Assembly: GCA_026414265.1 (NCBI GenBank)
Contig: JAOAJI010000011.1
Coordinates: forward strand, 1-36,877
DNA length: 36,877 bases
Reading direction: 5' to 3'
Origin: Microcaldota archaeon
GTDB taxonomy: Archaea; Micrarchaeota; Micrarchaeia; Anstonellales; SKW190
Part shown: positions 1 through 8,355 of the stretch, in pieces
Numbering within the stretch: position 1 is the first letter of the stretch
How the letters are laid out: each line of letters begins with the position of its first letter
The notes under the pieces: model-generated
The model's database searches: none
The model's input: only the letters and a program-made list of their open reading frames with translations
What the model was told of the DNA's origin: nothing
Position numbers and translations under genes: made by a program

Positions 1-82
1 CGGCTACCCTGGGCTTATCGCAGCTTGCCACGGCTCCGTGCATTGCTCCAGCCGAGTCATCCACTACATGGGTTATTAGTAG
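1..82 (-). rRNA. 23S ribosomal RNA, 5' end (partial)
   Basis: Read on the minus strand, this stretch contains the conserved 5' end of archaeal large-subunit rRNA: a GTGGATGACTCGGCT segment, then GTGGCAAGCTGCGATAAGCC. The gene runs off the left edge, so only about 80 bases of the 5' domain are present. The mature 5' end is placed near position 82 by comparison with remembered archaeal 23S starts and could be off by about ten bases. Upstream on the same strand there is no 16S gene or spacer tRNA, only a protein gene beginning at 240. Confidence 0.9.
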
Positions 83-236
83 CAGACTCTCAGACTAGTG
101 AACTCTAGAGTTTCTCACTTCGTCCTCTCTTGCTCCCTCAAAAAGAGAGAGTGCATGAAAACGTCTAAACTAAAAGAAATTTAGACAAACCACATAAATG
201 GTAACCATACTATTAACAGAAAAAATTTAAAAATGT
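83..236 (-). promoter_or_regulatory. Promoter and 5' leader of the 23S rRNA gene
   Basis: This is the only non-coding DNA between the 23S 5' end and the upstream protein gene. On the minus strand it starts with a T/A-rich segment containing TTTTTAAATTTTTT (about 219-234) that could act as a TATA element. A 7-bp inverted repeat follows, GTCTAAA (163-169) with TTTAGAC (180-186), and then a second one, CTCTCTT (125-131) with AAGAGAG (143-149). These could be local hairpins of the pre-rRNA leader. The partner strand of any bulge-helix-bulge processing stem would lie beyond the left edge, so it cannot be tested here. Confidence 0.5.
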
Positions 237-239
237 TTG

Positions 240-2042
240 TTAACCGGTCTTACTAGAATTTAAAGTACCAGAAGTGTTTTTGACCCTCCAAACCCTAAAT
301 TCTCTCTTCAATTCTTCTAGTTCGAGGCATTCCGGAAATTCTTTAAGTGACTTTTCTATGACTAAAGTGTAGTTGTGTTTTTTTATGAAATCACAGTCTA
401 TCGTCCCGTTTTGAAGTAATAGTTTCATATTTTTGTACTGATCTGTGTTGAGTGTAGCGATAGAAGGGCCAGGAGTTAGTTTAACATTTTCAGACTCGTA
501 AACTGTTCTGTAAGAAATTTGCATCATGTCAGTAAATATTTTGTTATTATCATATTTTAATCCCAAATCAAATGAATCGACAAAACTCTTTAAATAAAAC
601 AAGTAAGAAAATATTAACAATGCACAAACTAAAATAACCCTGGTATTGAAATTTCGGAAATATGAAGATACTTTATCATAATTAAGAGTAAATAGTATCA
701 AAGGAAAAAGATACTCTATAAACCTTATCTTATTCAGTGCTAATGTTGCTAATACTATAAGTAGATATTTACGATCACCAAAATAAGCATACAGTACTAA
801 AGGAATCAAATAGTATCCTGATTGAATTGTAGTGCCTATCAATGAACTTAACTCATATATAGGGAATGTATATTCATTCTTTTCTGTTTCCGTTATAAAA
901 TATATTAGATCGTGTACATAAGTACCGCTTGAAATCCAATTCCAAAATAAAAAACCGATTAATAATGTTAATATGTGCTCTCTTCTGTTGAAGATTAACA
1001 GAATTATGTACATAGGCCAAAAATAATAAGTAATAACTATTAACAATCCTAAAACAACTGAAATTATAGTATTTGGTATCAGAAGCGAAACAACAAATAA
1101 TAAGGACACAAAAATTGAAGGCCTGCCTAACAAAAATCTTGGATTCAACACTGCTGCTAAATATAGAAATATTACAATTATTAGCAAGCCATCCTTTTTC
1201 ACGTGTTTTTTCATAAAGAAAAAGAAAACTAAGGTATATAAGATAAGTGCTAAACTTTGTACTATCGGAATACTGTAGTCATTAAACGTCTTATGAAGAA
1301 ATCCATAAATCTCGTCAAAGCCAAGATAAATTCTGTAGCCATTGAATAACCAAGTATCTGGATAAACTCTAGAATAGTCATAATCATATTTGTATGCAAC
1401 TAAATGTCTAAGTAGATCATCGTGTGGATATGTTATGAAAAAAAAGTTGTTAAACACACCCATGCAGCATAAAAGCAAACCAAAAAGTAACCAAAAATTG
1501 TGGTCGTCAGATGGAGAAATACCTTTGTAGTAAATACCTATTAGACCTTTTGCTGTAAATCTAAAGTACTGGCTGCTTTGTTCTAGGTATTCTTTTATAC
1601 TCGTTGAAGACGCTTTTTTCAAAGCTAATAATAAATGATCTGTTGTTGGATTCACAAAAATATAAGAATTACTGCTTTTTATCGCAGAAATGATTTTAGA
1701 ATCGTACACTTCATTGTCCTTTTCCTTGATGCATACAAATAGATCATAATTTTTTATATCAATACTATCAAGATCGTTGACATCCTTTATTAAATTTAAT
1801 TCATGTCTTTTATTTATATAATCTATTAAAAAATTGCTTACTTCGCCTACAACAAGTACTTTCATTTTATTTTTATTTTTATATTCTATATCTTTTATTG
1901 CATCATAAATTTGTAAAGAATACTCATCCAAGAAAAGCTTTAAAGCTAGTTCCCTCAATTTACTCAGGAAAATCATTATTAATTCAAAAAATTTCAATTT
2001 CCAATTACCATATAAATTAAACACGCCAAGCATATTAATCAT
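240..2042 (-). CDS. Polytopic membrane protein, possibly GT-C-type glycosyltransferase
   Basis: This 600-residue protein has two parts. Residues about 60-150 form a soluble region with a Rossmann-like beginning (KVLVVGEVSN at 61-70, then NYDLFVCI near 98-105). From about residue 183 to 485 there are roughly ten hydrophobic segments. Just after the first of these comes PHDDLLRH (206-213), an acidic pair in the first external loop. That placement is typical of GT-C enzymes, which transfer sugars from lipid-linked donors on the outer membrane face. The C-terminal 110 residues are hydrophilic. The GT-C assignment is inferred from topology and the Asp pair only. ATG at 2042 was chosen; an in-frame ATG three codons later (2033) is equally possible. 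No SD sequence is visible. Confidence 0.45.
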   Translation of the reverse strand: MINMLGVFNLYGNWKLKFFELIMIFLSKLRELALKLFLDEYSLQIYDAIKDIEYKNKNKMKVLVVGEVSNFLIDYINKRHELNLIKDVNDLDSIDIKNYDLFVCIKEKDNEVYDSKIISAIKSSNSYIFVNPTTDHLLLALKKASSTSIKEYLEQSSQYFRFTAKGLIGIYYKGISPSDDHNFWLLFGLLLCCMGVFNNFFFITYPHDDLLRHLVAYKYDYDYSRVYPDTWLFNGYRIYLGFDEIYGFLHKTFNDYSIPIVQSLALILYTLVFFFFMKKHVKKDGLLIIVIFLYLAAVLNPRFLLGRPSIFVSLLFVVSLLIPNTIISVVLGLLIVITYYFWPMYIILLIFNRREHILTLLIGFLFWNWISSGTYVHDLIYFITETEKNEYTFPIYELSSLIGTTIQSGYYLIPLVLYAYFGDRKYLLIVLATLALNKIRFIEYLFPLILFTLNYDKVSSYFRNFNTRVILVCALLIFSYLFYLKSFVDSFDLGLKYDNNKIFTDMMQISYRTVYESENVKLTPGPSIATLNTDQYKNMKLLLQNGTIDCDFIKKHNYTLVIEKSLKEFPECLELEELKREFRVWRVKNTSGTLNSSKTG

Positions 2043-2113
2043 TTACAACTATGATTAAAAAAGCTCAAGCTTAAAAACATTTTCCCATTTTATATAACAT
2101 TAAGGTGACCGGT

Positions 2114-2545
2114 ATGAAACTAACTTCAAAAAGAACTAATTTAGACTCTACTAATGTAAATAGGCAATTAAAAAAATTAGTGCCTCTTTTAGAGTCTTTT
2201 TCTGTAATAGGTAGCTCTACGGTAATGGTAAAAAACAGCTTACTTGGCAAACAGCTTGAGGATACCATTTATTACACCATTTATACATACAGAAATGCAA
2301 TATTAAGAACCTCAGAAAAAAACAGCGATGCCCAACATTCCTTCAAAAAGGTGGCAGAAGTAACTTTTAAACAAAAAACTGCAATTATCATTTATGAAAA
2401 AATCAACTCTTCAGAATCATTATATATAGCCTTACCTGAAAAGAGAATCGCTATTAGGATACCCATATCTTGTAATCAAATCAAGAATGATATCACAATT
2501 TCCAGAAATGAAGATGGCGCGCTTAAATATAACGTGATTTTATGA
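2114..2545 (+). CDS. Hypothetical protein, first gene of a coupled pair
   Basis: I do not recognise this 143-residue protein. It has a basic N-terminus, no signal peptide and no membrane segment. Its second half alternates short beta-like hydrophobic runs with charged residues (TAIIIYEKI, LYIALPEKRIAIRIPI), suggesting a small cytoplasmic alpha/beta domain. The ATG at 2114 is preceded by AGGTGA at 2103-2108, a good Shine-Dalgarno at normal distance. A GTG at 2105 lies inside that motif and is unlikely to be the start. The stop overlaps the next start as ATGA (2542-2545), which implies translational coupling and a shared role for the two products. Confidence 0.65.
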   Translation: MKLTSKRTNLDSTNVNRQLKKLVPLLESFSVIGSSTVMVKNSLLGKQLEDTIYYTIYTYRNAILRTSEKNSDAQHSFKKVAEVTFKQKTAIIIYEKINSSESLYIALPEKRIAIRIPISCNQIKNDITISRNEDGALKYNVIL

Positions 2546-3177
2546 ATAAATTTAATGCATATAATAGACCCTCAAATAGAGTAATCTACAAAAAATATTA
2601 CGGAAGAAGTAAAAGAAAAACTACTGAACTTAAAAAATTTTTTCTTAGCGCAGCAGTTATTGCGGGATTGGCAGCCACCACATATTTCGGAATTTCATTA
2701 TACAGAAACTACCAGCATCAAGTAGAGATGCATGAAAGAAAATTGTTAAAAAAGATAGATGTCTGTGTTAATTACAGAAACAATAATAAACATAAAGAAG
2801 CATCTCATTTGTTCATCGCTCAAGAAAACGAGCTTGAAAAGAAGTTTATGGAATTAGTAATGACTGTAGCTGCAAGAAATAATACCCCAAATACACGACA
2901 AATAGCAATACAACAACTAGAGAAATTCCTTGAATGCAAACCGGAAATTAACAAAGAGGTATATGAAAAAGGTTTGGATATAATAATGGCAGACATTCAA
3001 AAATCAGAAAATAGAATAAAAGCAGCAAAAAGCCCATTATATCCATTATTCACTATTTTTGATCTAAGTGCTCCAACCGCCTCAGAACGTATAAGGAATG
3101 AAACAGAAAGAATCAATAATAGAAAGTCAATTGTAGAAAAACTCAAAAAAATCGTTCAAAAAGAAAGCATAGAGTGA
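2542..3177 (+). CDS. Hypothetical single-pass membrane protein
   Basis: This 211-residue protein of unknown family starts with about 30 strongly basic residues (NRPSNRVIYKKYYGRSKRK). One hydrophobic segment follows (FFLSAAVIAGLAATTYFGISL, about residues 33-53), and the remaining 155 residues are hydrophilic and probably helical. Positive residues before the segment suggest the N-terminus stays inside and the C-terminal domain is outside. Two cysteines occur in that domain (VCVNY and LECKPE). It is translationally coupled to the preceding gene by ATGA. Nothing in the sequence names a function; an envelope-associated helical protein is the most that can be said. Confidence 0.6.
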   Translation: MNKFNAYNRPSNRVIYKKYYGRSKRKTTELKKFFLSAAVIAGLAATTYFGISLYRNYQHQVEMHERKLLKKIDVCVNYRNNNKHKEASHLFIAQENELEKKFMELVMTVAARNNTPNTRQIAIQQLEKFLECKPEINKEVYEKGLDIIMADIQKSENRIKAAKSPLYPLFTIFDLSAPTASERIRNETERINNRKSIVEKLKKIVQKESIE

Positions 3178-3221
3178 AGTGATACAATTTATTATTTATA
3201 TTATTGCATCATCTTCTCTTG

Positions 3222-3461
3222 TTAGCTCTTTTGTTCATTTTTAAAAGCAAGTAATCTTAAATTCCCAATAAGTATTGAATAAAATTCTTTACCGTCTTTT
3301 GTTTTTCTTATCCACATACCGCCTACGCGTTTGAGAATCTTTTTACCTTCTTTTGAGATATCTGGTTGTAAAATAACTAAATCTGGTCGGTTACTCTTCT
3401 CTTCTTTAGGCTTTTCTTCTTCTAATTCTAATTCCTCAACTATGTTATCATCATCTACCAT
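3222..3461 (-). CDS. Small protein with acidic N-terminus, resembling DUF736-type domain
   Basis: This is a 79-residue protein. Residues 1-25 are almost all Glu, Asp and Lys and are probably disordered. The rest ends in GGMWIRKTKDGKEFYSILIG followed by a hydrophobic strand and AFKNEQKS. That pattern (aromatic, Lys, polar, Gly-Lys-Glu-aromatic, strand, then hydrophobic-Phe-x-Asn) recalls the small DUF736-like proteins that form single-strand-binding-like barrels. The resemblance is from memory and weak. The gene is flanked by convergent and divergent neighbours, so it stands alone. A G-rich AGGGGG lies about nine bases before the ATG. Confidence 0.5.
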   Translation of the reverse strand: MVDDDNIVEELELEEEKPKEEKSNRPDLVILQPDISKEGKKILKRVGGMWIRKTKDGKEFYSILIGNLRLLAFKNEQKS

Positions 3462-3624
3462 GTCAAAAACCCCCTTTTGGAAAATAAATATGAAAATTAT
3501 TAATGTTATAAGTATTTAAATTGGAAGCAGACTAGGTTTCCATTGAATTGAGCTCCTAATGAATTAACCAAAGATTAAAAATATTAACATCCGAATATTA
3601 TTCGCCTAATGTATTGTGATTATA

Positions 3625-5700
3625 ATGTATCAACGTCAAAAGATAGTAACTGTATTATTAATTTTGGCTTTATTTGGTTCCTCTGTTAATGCCTTCAATT
3701 ACTCACAATATATAGAAAAAAGAGACCTTGCAAATACAAAAATAGAAACATTTGACTATCTGAACCAATCATATTCAATTATATTCGTAAATAATAACCC
3801 AACTTTTCTTGTTAGAACATTGAAAAATGGGACACATGAGTTGGTATTGGAAAATGATAAAGACTTCTCAAACATTGTTGAGGCATACGTAGAATATAAA
3901 ATGAACTATAGCGACATGGAAGTTGAGAAGTTAAAAACATTGATTGACAAATATAACGAATCTCTTCACAACAAAGCGACTATTCAATCTATGGAATTTC
4001 CTGATCCATTTTTCTTTTGCGGAAGACAATTTGGCATAGATATCTATCAGAATAAAGACTGCACGTCTAAAGCATCTTGTCAAACTATTGTCTCTGTTTA
4101 TTGTGCCGCCAGACCAGGTTACTGTCCAGACATTAGTGAATTGTCTAACAACTTGTTCCAATTTATAGATGCTGGAAGAAGCATTCTCAAAAATTTAGTC
4201 CTGTTCAAGCAAAAATTAAATAACATTAATGTAACAAGTAAAACGTTCAAAAGCCAGGTAAATGAACTAATTAATATAACAAAGACTCTTCAGATGAATA
4301 GTGACACCATTTTAAAATCAAAAATGCGCTTTCCTGAAAAAGGCATATCTGAATGCCCCGATTGCTATGGAACATGCCCTTACGTTCCGATTAATAAAAC
4401 CACGCTCGTAGAGATAGAAAAAATCTTAACCAGATGGAAAAACTCAACAGTTGATAGAGAAACTATAGAAACTCTCCTCTATCTTGGGCTAGAAAAGGTC
4501 AGAAAAATTGATAAGGAAAGAAAAATTGCTGAGTTAAAGATATTAATCAACGAAACTGAAAAAAATAATAATGCAGAAGAGTTACTACAAAAAACTAATC
4601 AGCAATTAAACAAAGTTGACGATGCAGAACTTAAAGCACTTAATCAAAACGTTTTAAACTTAAAAGCTGAAGTGGAAAATTCTGCTTCTTTTGCTCAAGA
4701 AGTTACGTTCAAAATTAAACTTTCTGAATATGAAGAGGCTTTAAAAAAGCTTTCTGGATATGACTTTAGTAAGTACGACCAAAAAATTGATACAATTAAA
4801 AAAAATGATCAACTGATAGTTACAGCACTCTATTACTTAGAATACCTAAAATCCGAGAACTTAAATCAATACAAATCAAAATACTTGATTGTTTATAATA
4901 TAACTTCATTTCCTATAAAAGCTGAAGTAATTGACCAAGCAATTGATGCACAAAAACTTCTGCTTTCTCAAATGTTAAATGAAATTGAAATGAGAAGAGA
5001 AGAACTACAAAACTCAGTGGCCATTAATTACTTCTCTTCTTCAATTGCGCTTGCAAGCCCTCTGATTAAAACTGCATTTAAAGACAATGACCTTCAACCA
5101 CAAAGATATCTGGCTATTGTGACAGCATCCATGTTTTTAATATCTGGAATTGCATTAATCAGTATAGGCTCAGGTGTAATATTGTTATCTTTGTTTTTTT
5201 GGTATGGCTTTGTGAAAAAATTCTCAAAAAATTCACTTTTGTGGAAGATTGTTTATGGAATTCTGGTTGTGATTTTACTTGGAGTTGTTTTTTCACTTGA
5301 TACTTTTATAACACTAAAATTGAGTAATGTCTTACAGCAAAATAATCCAACTGCTTTCATCAAGTTTATGAACGATAATCAAAAAGCTGTGATTATCATA
5401 GCATCAAATTCACAAGAGGTAAATAGTTGTGCGCAAAAACTGTTTTCCAATCTGCCTTATCAAGAAAAATACTTAATAAACCTAAATAATAATCAGTGCA
5501 CATATAACCAAAATCCTAATATCAATCCAGAAATTTGTTTACAAAAAGTAAGGGAATTAGATTATCCCACTATAACATTTATGGCTGACCAAGTAGAAAG
5601 CTATTCTTTCACGTTATTTCCAAAGCCTTATGCACAATTAAAACATAATTTAGAATACTATAAGATCTGTGTGCCGGAAAAGCTCTTCACCTTAAGATGA
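3625..5700 (+). CDS. Large surface protein with signal peptide and two membrane segments
   Basis: This protein has 691 residues from ATG 3625, which follows a GTGAT motif at 3616-3620; a GTG at 3616 is possible but less likely. Residues 1-24 form a signal peptide ending SSVNAF. The long external part has a Cys-rich region (about 132-252, including CPDCYGTC), a helical and likely coiled-coil region (about 260-470) and several N-x-S/T sequons. Two adjacent hydrophobic segments lie near 497-530 and 540-565, separated by a basic loop, so the C-terminal domain is again external. That domain has four cysteines (about 602, 625, 638, 682) and resembles the next protein. Family and role are unknown; a cell-envelope structural or secretion-linked protein is an inference. 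Confidence 0.7.
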   Translation: MYQRQKIVTVLLILALFGSSVNAFNYSQYIEKRDLANTKIETFDYLNQSYSIIFVNNNPTFLVRTLKNGTHELVLENDKDFSNIVEAYVEYKMNYSDMEVEKLKTLIDKYNESLHNKATIQSMEFPDPFFFCGRQFGIDIYQNKDCTSKASCQTIVSVYCAARPGYCPDISELSNNLFQFIDAGRSILKNLVLFKQKLNNINVTSKTFKSQVNELINITKTLQMNSDTILKSKMRFPEKGISECPDCYGTCPYVPINKTTLVEIEKILTRWKNSTVDRETIETLLYLGLEKVRKIDKERKIAELKILINETEKNNNAEELLQKTNQQLNKVDDAELKALNQNVLNLKAEVENSASFAQEVTFKIKLSEYEEALKKLSGYDFSKYDQKIDTIKKNDQLIVTALYYLEYLKSENLNQYKSKYLIVYNITSFPIKAEVIDQAIDAQKLLLSQMLNEIEMRREELQNSVAINYFSSSIALASPLIKTAFKDNDLQPQRYLAIVTASMFLISGIALISIGSGVILLSLFFWYGFVKKFSKNSLLWKIVYGILVVILLGVVFSLDTFITLKLSNVLQQNNPTAFIKFMNDNQKAVIIIASNSQEVNSCAQKLFSNLPYQEKYLINLNNNQCTYNQNPNINPEICLQKVRELDYPTITFMADQVESYSFTLFPKPYAQLKHNLEYYKICVPEKLFTLR

Positions 5701-5740
5701 TAAGATAAACATATAATAACATATTTCTATTTTAAATTCT

Positions 5741-6298
5741 ATGAAAAATCTTGATCCTAACAAAACAAAAATTATAATAATTGTGATTTTGCTGTTGGTT
5801 TTTTTGTTTTTAGTAATTATGAATTTTGATATCATAAAGTTTGAAAATAACATTGAGACTAATAAATCAACTGACTTAAAAACTGCGCTCATTGGACTCC
5901 AAAATGCCAAAAAAGTATTTCTGATTCAACAACTAGACTCTAATACTGCCTATGTGTACAGAACTGCAATTATAAACTGTGCAGTCGACTTAACTACATC
6001 TATGATAACAACAAATGTAGTGTCAGAAAAAAATATGATATTCATGGCATTTGAAGATGACAAATGTATAATAAGCAATGACGAGTATAGTGTAAAAAAC
6101 GAAACTGATCCTGATCAAAAGCAGATGACGAATTTGACAATCCAAGACTGTGAAAAACTAACTAAAGAAGAAAAGGCATTCACTATTCATCTAAAACCTA
6201 AAAAGAATAATGAAGTCAATTATTATTCAGAAAATAAAATGATTATTTATGTTCCTTCAAACTATACGCAAAAATGTTACATCTCACTTACTTCATGA
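5741..6298 (+). CDS. Membrane-anchored protein with four-cysteine external domain
   Basis: This 185-residue protein has one N-terminal membrane anchor (residues about 10-28) preceded by lysines, so the rest should face outside. The external domain has four cysteines (80, 109, 137, 179), two of them in NCAVDL and DDKCII, and a C-terminal NYTQKCYIS. Order and context match the C-terminal domain of the upstream protein (SCAQKL, NNQCTY, EICLQK, YYKICVP), so the two are probably paralogous domains held by disulfides. It follows that gene by 40 bases. ACATATAATA (5709-5718) lies about 25-30 bases before the ATG and there is no SD, which suggests its own promoter and a leaderless mRNA. Confidence 0.65.
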   Translation: MKNLDPNKTKIIIIVILLLVFLFLVIMNFDIIKFENNIETNKSTDLKTALIGLQNAKKVFLIQQLDSNTAYVYRTAIINCAVDLTTSMITTNVVSEKNMIFMAFEDDKCIISNDEYSVKNETDPDQKQMTNLTIQDCEKLTKEEKAFTIHLKPKKNNEVNYYSENKMIIYVPSNYTQKCYISLTS

Positions 6299-6318
6299 AC
6301 TAAAGTTACCAATTAGCT

Positions 6319-7581
6319 TTAAGCCATGGTCTTGTATCTCAAAATAGCGCCTATGCCCCTAAACGCCTGAAGAAACTGCTGGCCCTCATTAAAATTAGAA
6401 GAAATAAATTTGACGTCCAAGTTGTTATCCCTAGCAATAGATACTATATATTTAGGTAAAAAATAGTATTCACAAAAATAAGATTGTTTATTACATTTTG
6501 AACAAACTAAGTTCTCTGAATAACTACTAAAACTAACAACATCTGTTTGATCGCTAAACTTGCTCATAAACTCATCTTTTTTAAGCAATACCTGCTCAGC
6601 GTTATTACAATTCGAACAACGACATATCTTAATGTAATAATCAAGATCCTCTGATAACAATACTACTTCTACGTTCCTTGAATTAATAGCGTCTATTACT
6701 TGTTTGTAACCGTAAGTCGCCAAACCGTCTTTAACTATTTCCTTGATAAATCTATCATAGTATTTTCTCTGTTCATTCAATTCCAAATTTTCAATAAACT
6801 GTTCACTCTTCTCCAATATCTCTTTTACACCTTGTTCGTCTGTATAACCAGTATCAACTACTCCTATAATCTTGTGCTGGTAGTTAAAAGGCTTCATCTT
6901 TAAGAAGTCTTCTTTTGCTGGGCCTGGACCGCCTACAAGAATTCCTTTTATACCCTTACCCAATAAAAGCTCGTCCATAGCCTCGCCAATCCGTTGATAA
7001 TATTTTTCAATACTTTCCTCAATTAGCCTTGCATAACGATTGGCAGATTGGCCACCTTTTCTAATCTTAGAATGAGCAGTAGAATTGAGTCTCTTTAAGA
7101 TTCTTATATCTGTGCCTATTACCTTGGCTATTGTAGCTTCTTTTCCGTCCATCGCGATTACTCCATAAGCGTCCTTTTCTTCCAGCATTTCTTCTAAAGG
7201 CTCAAGGAAAAAAGAAGAATCACATCTATAGGTAGTAATTTTTATTGGCAAATATGGTTCTACCGTAAATAATCTTATGTCTGTCTTACTTTCATCATTT
7301 GAGATATTTCCACAAAAAATTGCAAGTCCGTTCTTTGGAGTTTCTCTGTAGATTTTCATGTGATGTATTATTTTCTCGAGAGCTTCCTGCACGTTCTTTC
7401 TAGTGGATTTGGATTTGATATTGCCTGCTTGTCCGTATTCGTTTTTTAACTTGTTACTCATATCGTAAATGTTTGCTCCTTGTGCAATGTACACTGAAAT
7501 CAGTTCTGTTCCTGAACCATGAAATTTCTTAAGCGAATCTACCATTTGCTTAAGTTCATATTTCTTATCATCAAATACCAT
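6319..7581 (-). CDS. prf1: Peptide chain release factor aRF1
   Basis: This is the archaeal class 1 release factor. It reads all three stop codons and triggers peptidyl-tRNA hydrolysis in the ribosome. Numbered from an upstream GTG at 7593, the marks are NIKS (58-61) and YRC with Phe six residues on (122-128) for stop-codon recognition, GGQ (180-182) in RKGGQSANRY for hydrolysis, and a C-terminal minidomain with Cys pairs near 325-329 (CRCSNC) and 364-367 (CSKC) likely to bind zinc. Length is normal. I chose ATG 7581, giving 420 residues that begin MVFDDKKYEL; the GTG at 7593 would overlap the carbonic anhydrase stop as GTGA and is the alternative. The two genes are cotranscribed. Confidence 0.95.
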   Translation of the reverse strand: MVFDDKKYELKQMVDSLKKFHGSGTELISVYIAQGANIYDMSNKLKNEYGQAGNIKSKSTRKNVQEALEKIIHHMKIYRETPKNGLAIFCGNISNDESKTDIRLFTVEPYLPIKITTYRCDSSFFLEPLEEMLEEKDAYGVIAMDGKEATIAKVIGTDIRILKRLNSTAHSKIRKGGQSANRYARLIEESIEKYYQRIGEAMDELLLGKGIKGILVGGPGPAKEDFLKMKPFNYQHKIIGVVDTGYTDEQGVKEILEKSEQFIENLELNEQRKYYDRFIKEIVKDGLATYGYKQVIDAINSRNVEVVLLSEDLDYYIKICRCSNCNNAEQVLLKKDEFMSKFSDQTDVVSFSSYSENLVCSKCNKQSYFCEYYFLPKYIVSIARDNNLDVKFISSNFNEGQQFLQAFRGIGAILRYKTMA

Positions 7582-7589
7582 TTTCTTTT

Positions 7590-8300
7590 TCACTTCTTTT
7601 TTAGATCATCCAAGCCAGTTTGAATGTTGTCAGTAATGACTATTTCGTACTTACCATCAATTAATTTTGAATAAATCAATGAAGTCAATGTGACTTCTCC
7701 AGTAACTAAATCGAAAAACGCACTTGCCAGTAATAGATTACTTTCAAGAACGTGCTTCCTGATCTCTTTGTTTTCCAAAAGCTCAAGTATACCAAACTTG
7801 GCATGCTCCTTTGCAGTTAAATCAGGATCGAAATTTGTTGTTGATGATATTGCTTTCATGTGCTCAAGTAAATCATCGAGTTCATTTCCAAATAATTCTC
7901 CTGATTTTCTCATTGTACACGCAGCCTTGGCAGCACCACATGAAGAATGAGCAACATTTATCACTACTCTTGTATTCAAATAGGTTATAGCATACAGTAC
8001 CGATGCTACTACGTTATCGTCAATTCTATTACCTGCTAAAGCCAGTCTAAACAAGTCCCCTATTCCTTGATCAAAGATGAGCACACTAGGCACTCTTGAG
8101 TCACTGCATTCTATTACCACAGCCTTAGGATCCTGGCCGCCTATTACTGCTTCACGCTCTTGTCTCATGTCCCTATCTAACATTTTGTTCTCTCTAAACC
8201 TCTTATTACCCAGCATTAGACGTTCTATAACCTTGTATGGAATCCTTCTCTCTTCTCTGTTTAGCTTATACTCCAAATATTTTATTCCTTGACTAGCCAT
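7590..8300 (-). CDS. Beta-carbonic anhydrase
   Basis: The enzyme interconverts CO2 and bicarbonate. Beta-class marks are clear: CSDSRVP (about residues 65-71), giving the first zinc Cys and the Asp-Arg pair, and AHSSCGAAKAA (about 116-126), giving the zinc His and second Cys. The body continues to residue 236, typical of the class. A GGTGAT Shine-Dalgarno stands three bases before the ATG, and a T/A-rich promoter lies at about 8320-8340. It precedes prf1 in one transcription unit. Bicarbonate supply could matter for the PEP carboxylase encoded near 33 kb and for purine synthesis; that link is inference. It could in principle be a CO2-sensing relative, but the catalytic set looks complete. Confidence 0.92.
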   Translation of the reverse strand: MASQGIKYLEYKLNREERRIPYKVIERLMLGNKRFRENKMLDRDMRQEREAVIGGQDPKAVVIECSDSRVPSVLIFDQGIGDLFRLALAGNRIDDNVVASVLYAITYLNTRVVINVAHSSCGAAKAACTMRKSGELFGNELDDLLEHMKAISSTTNFDPDLTAKEHAKFGILELLENKEIRKHVLESNLLLASAFFDLVTGEVTLTSLIYSKLIDGKYEIVITDNIQTGLDDLKKK

Positions 8301-8355
8301 ACTATCACCATAAATGAATTAATTCTTATAACATAAAATTTTATTATTTTATCTT

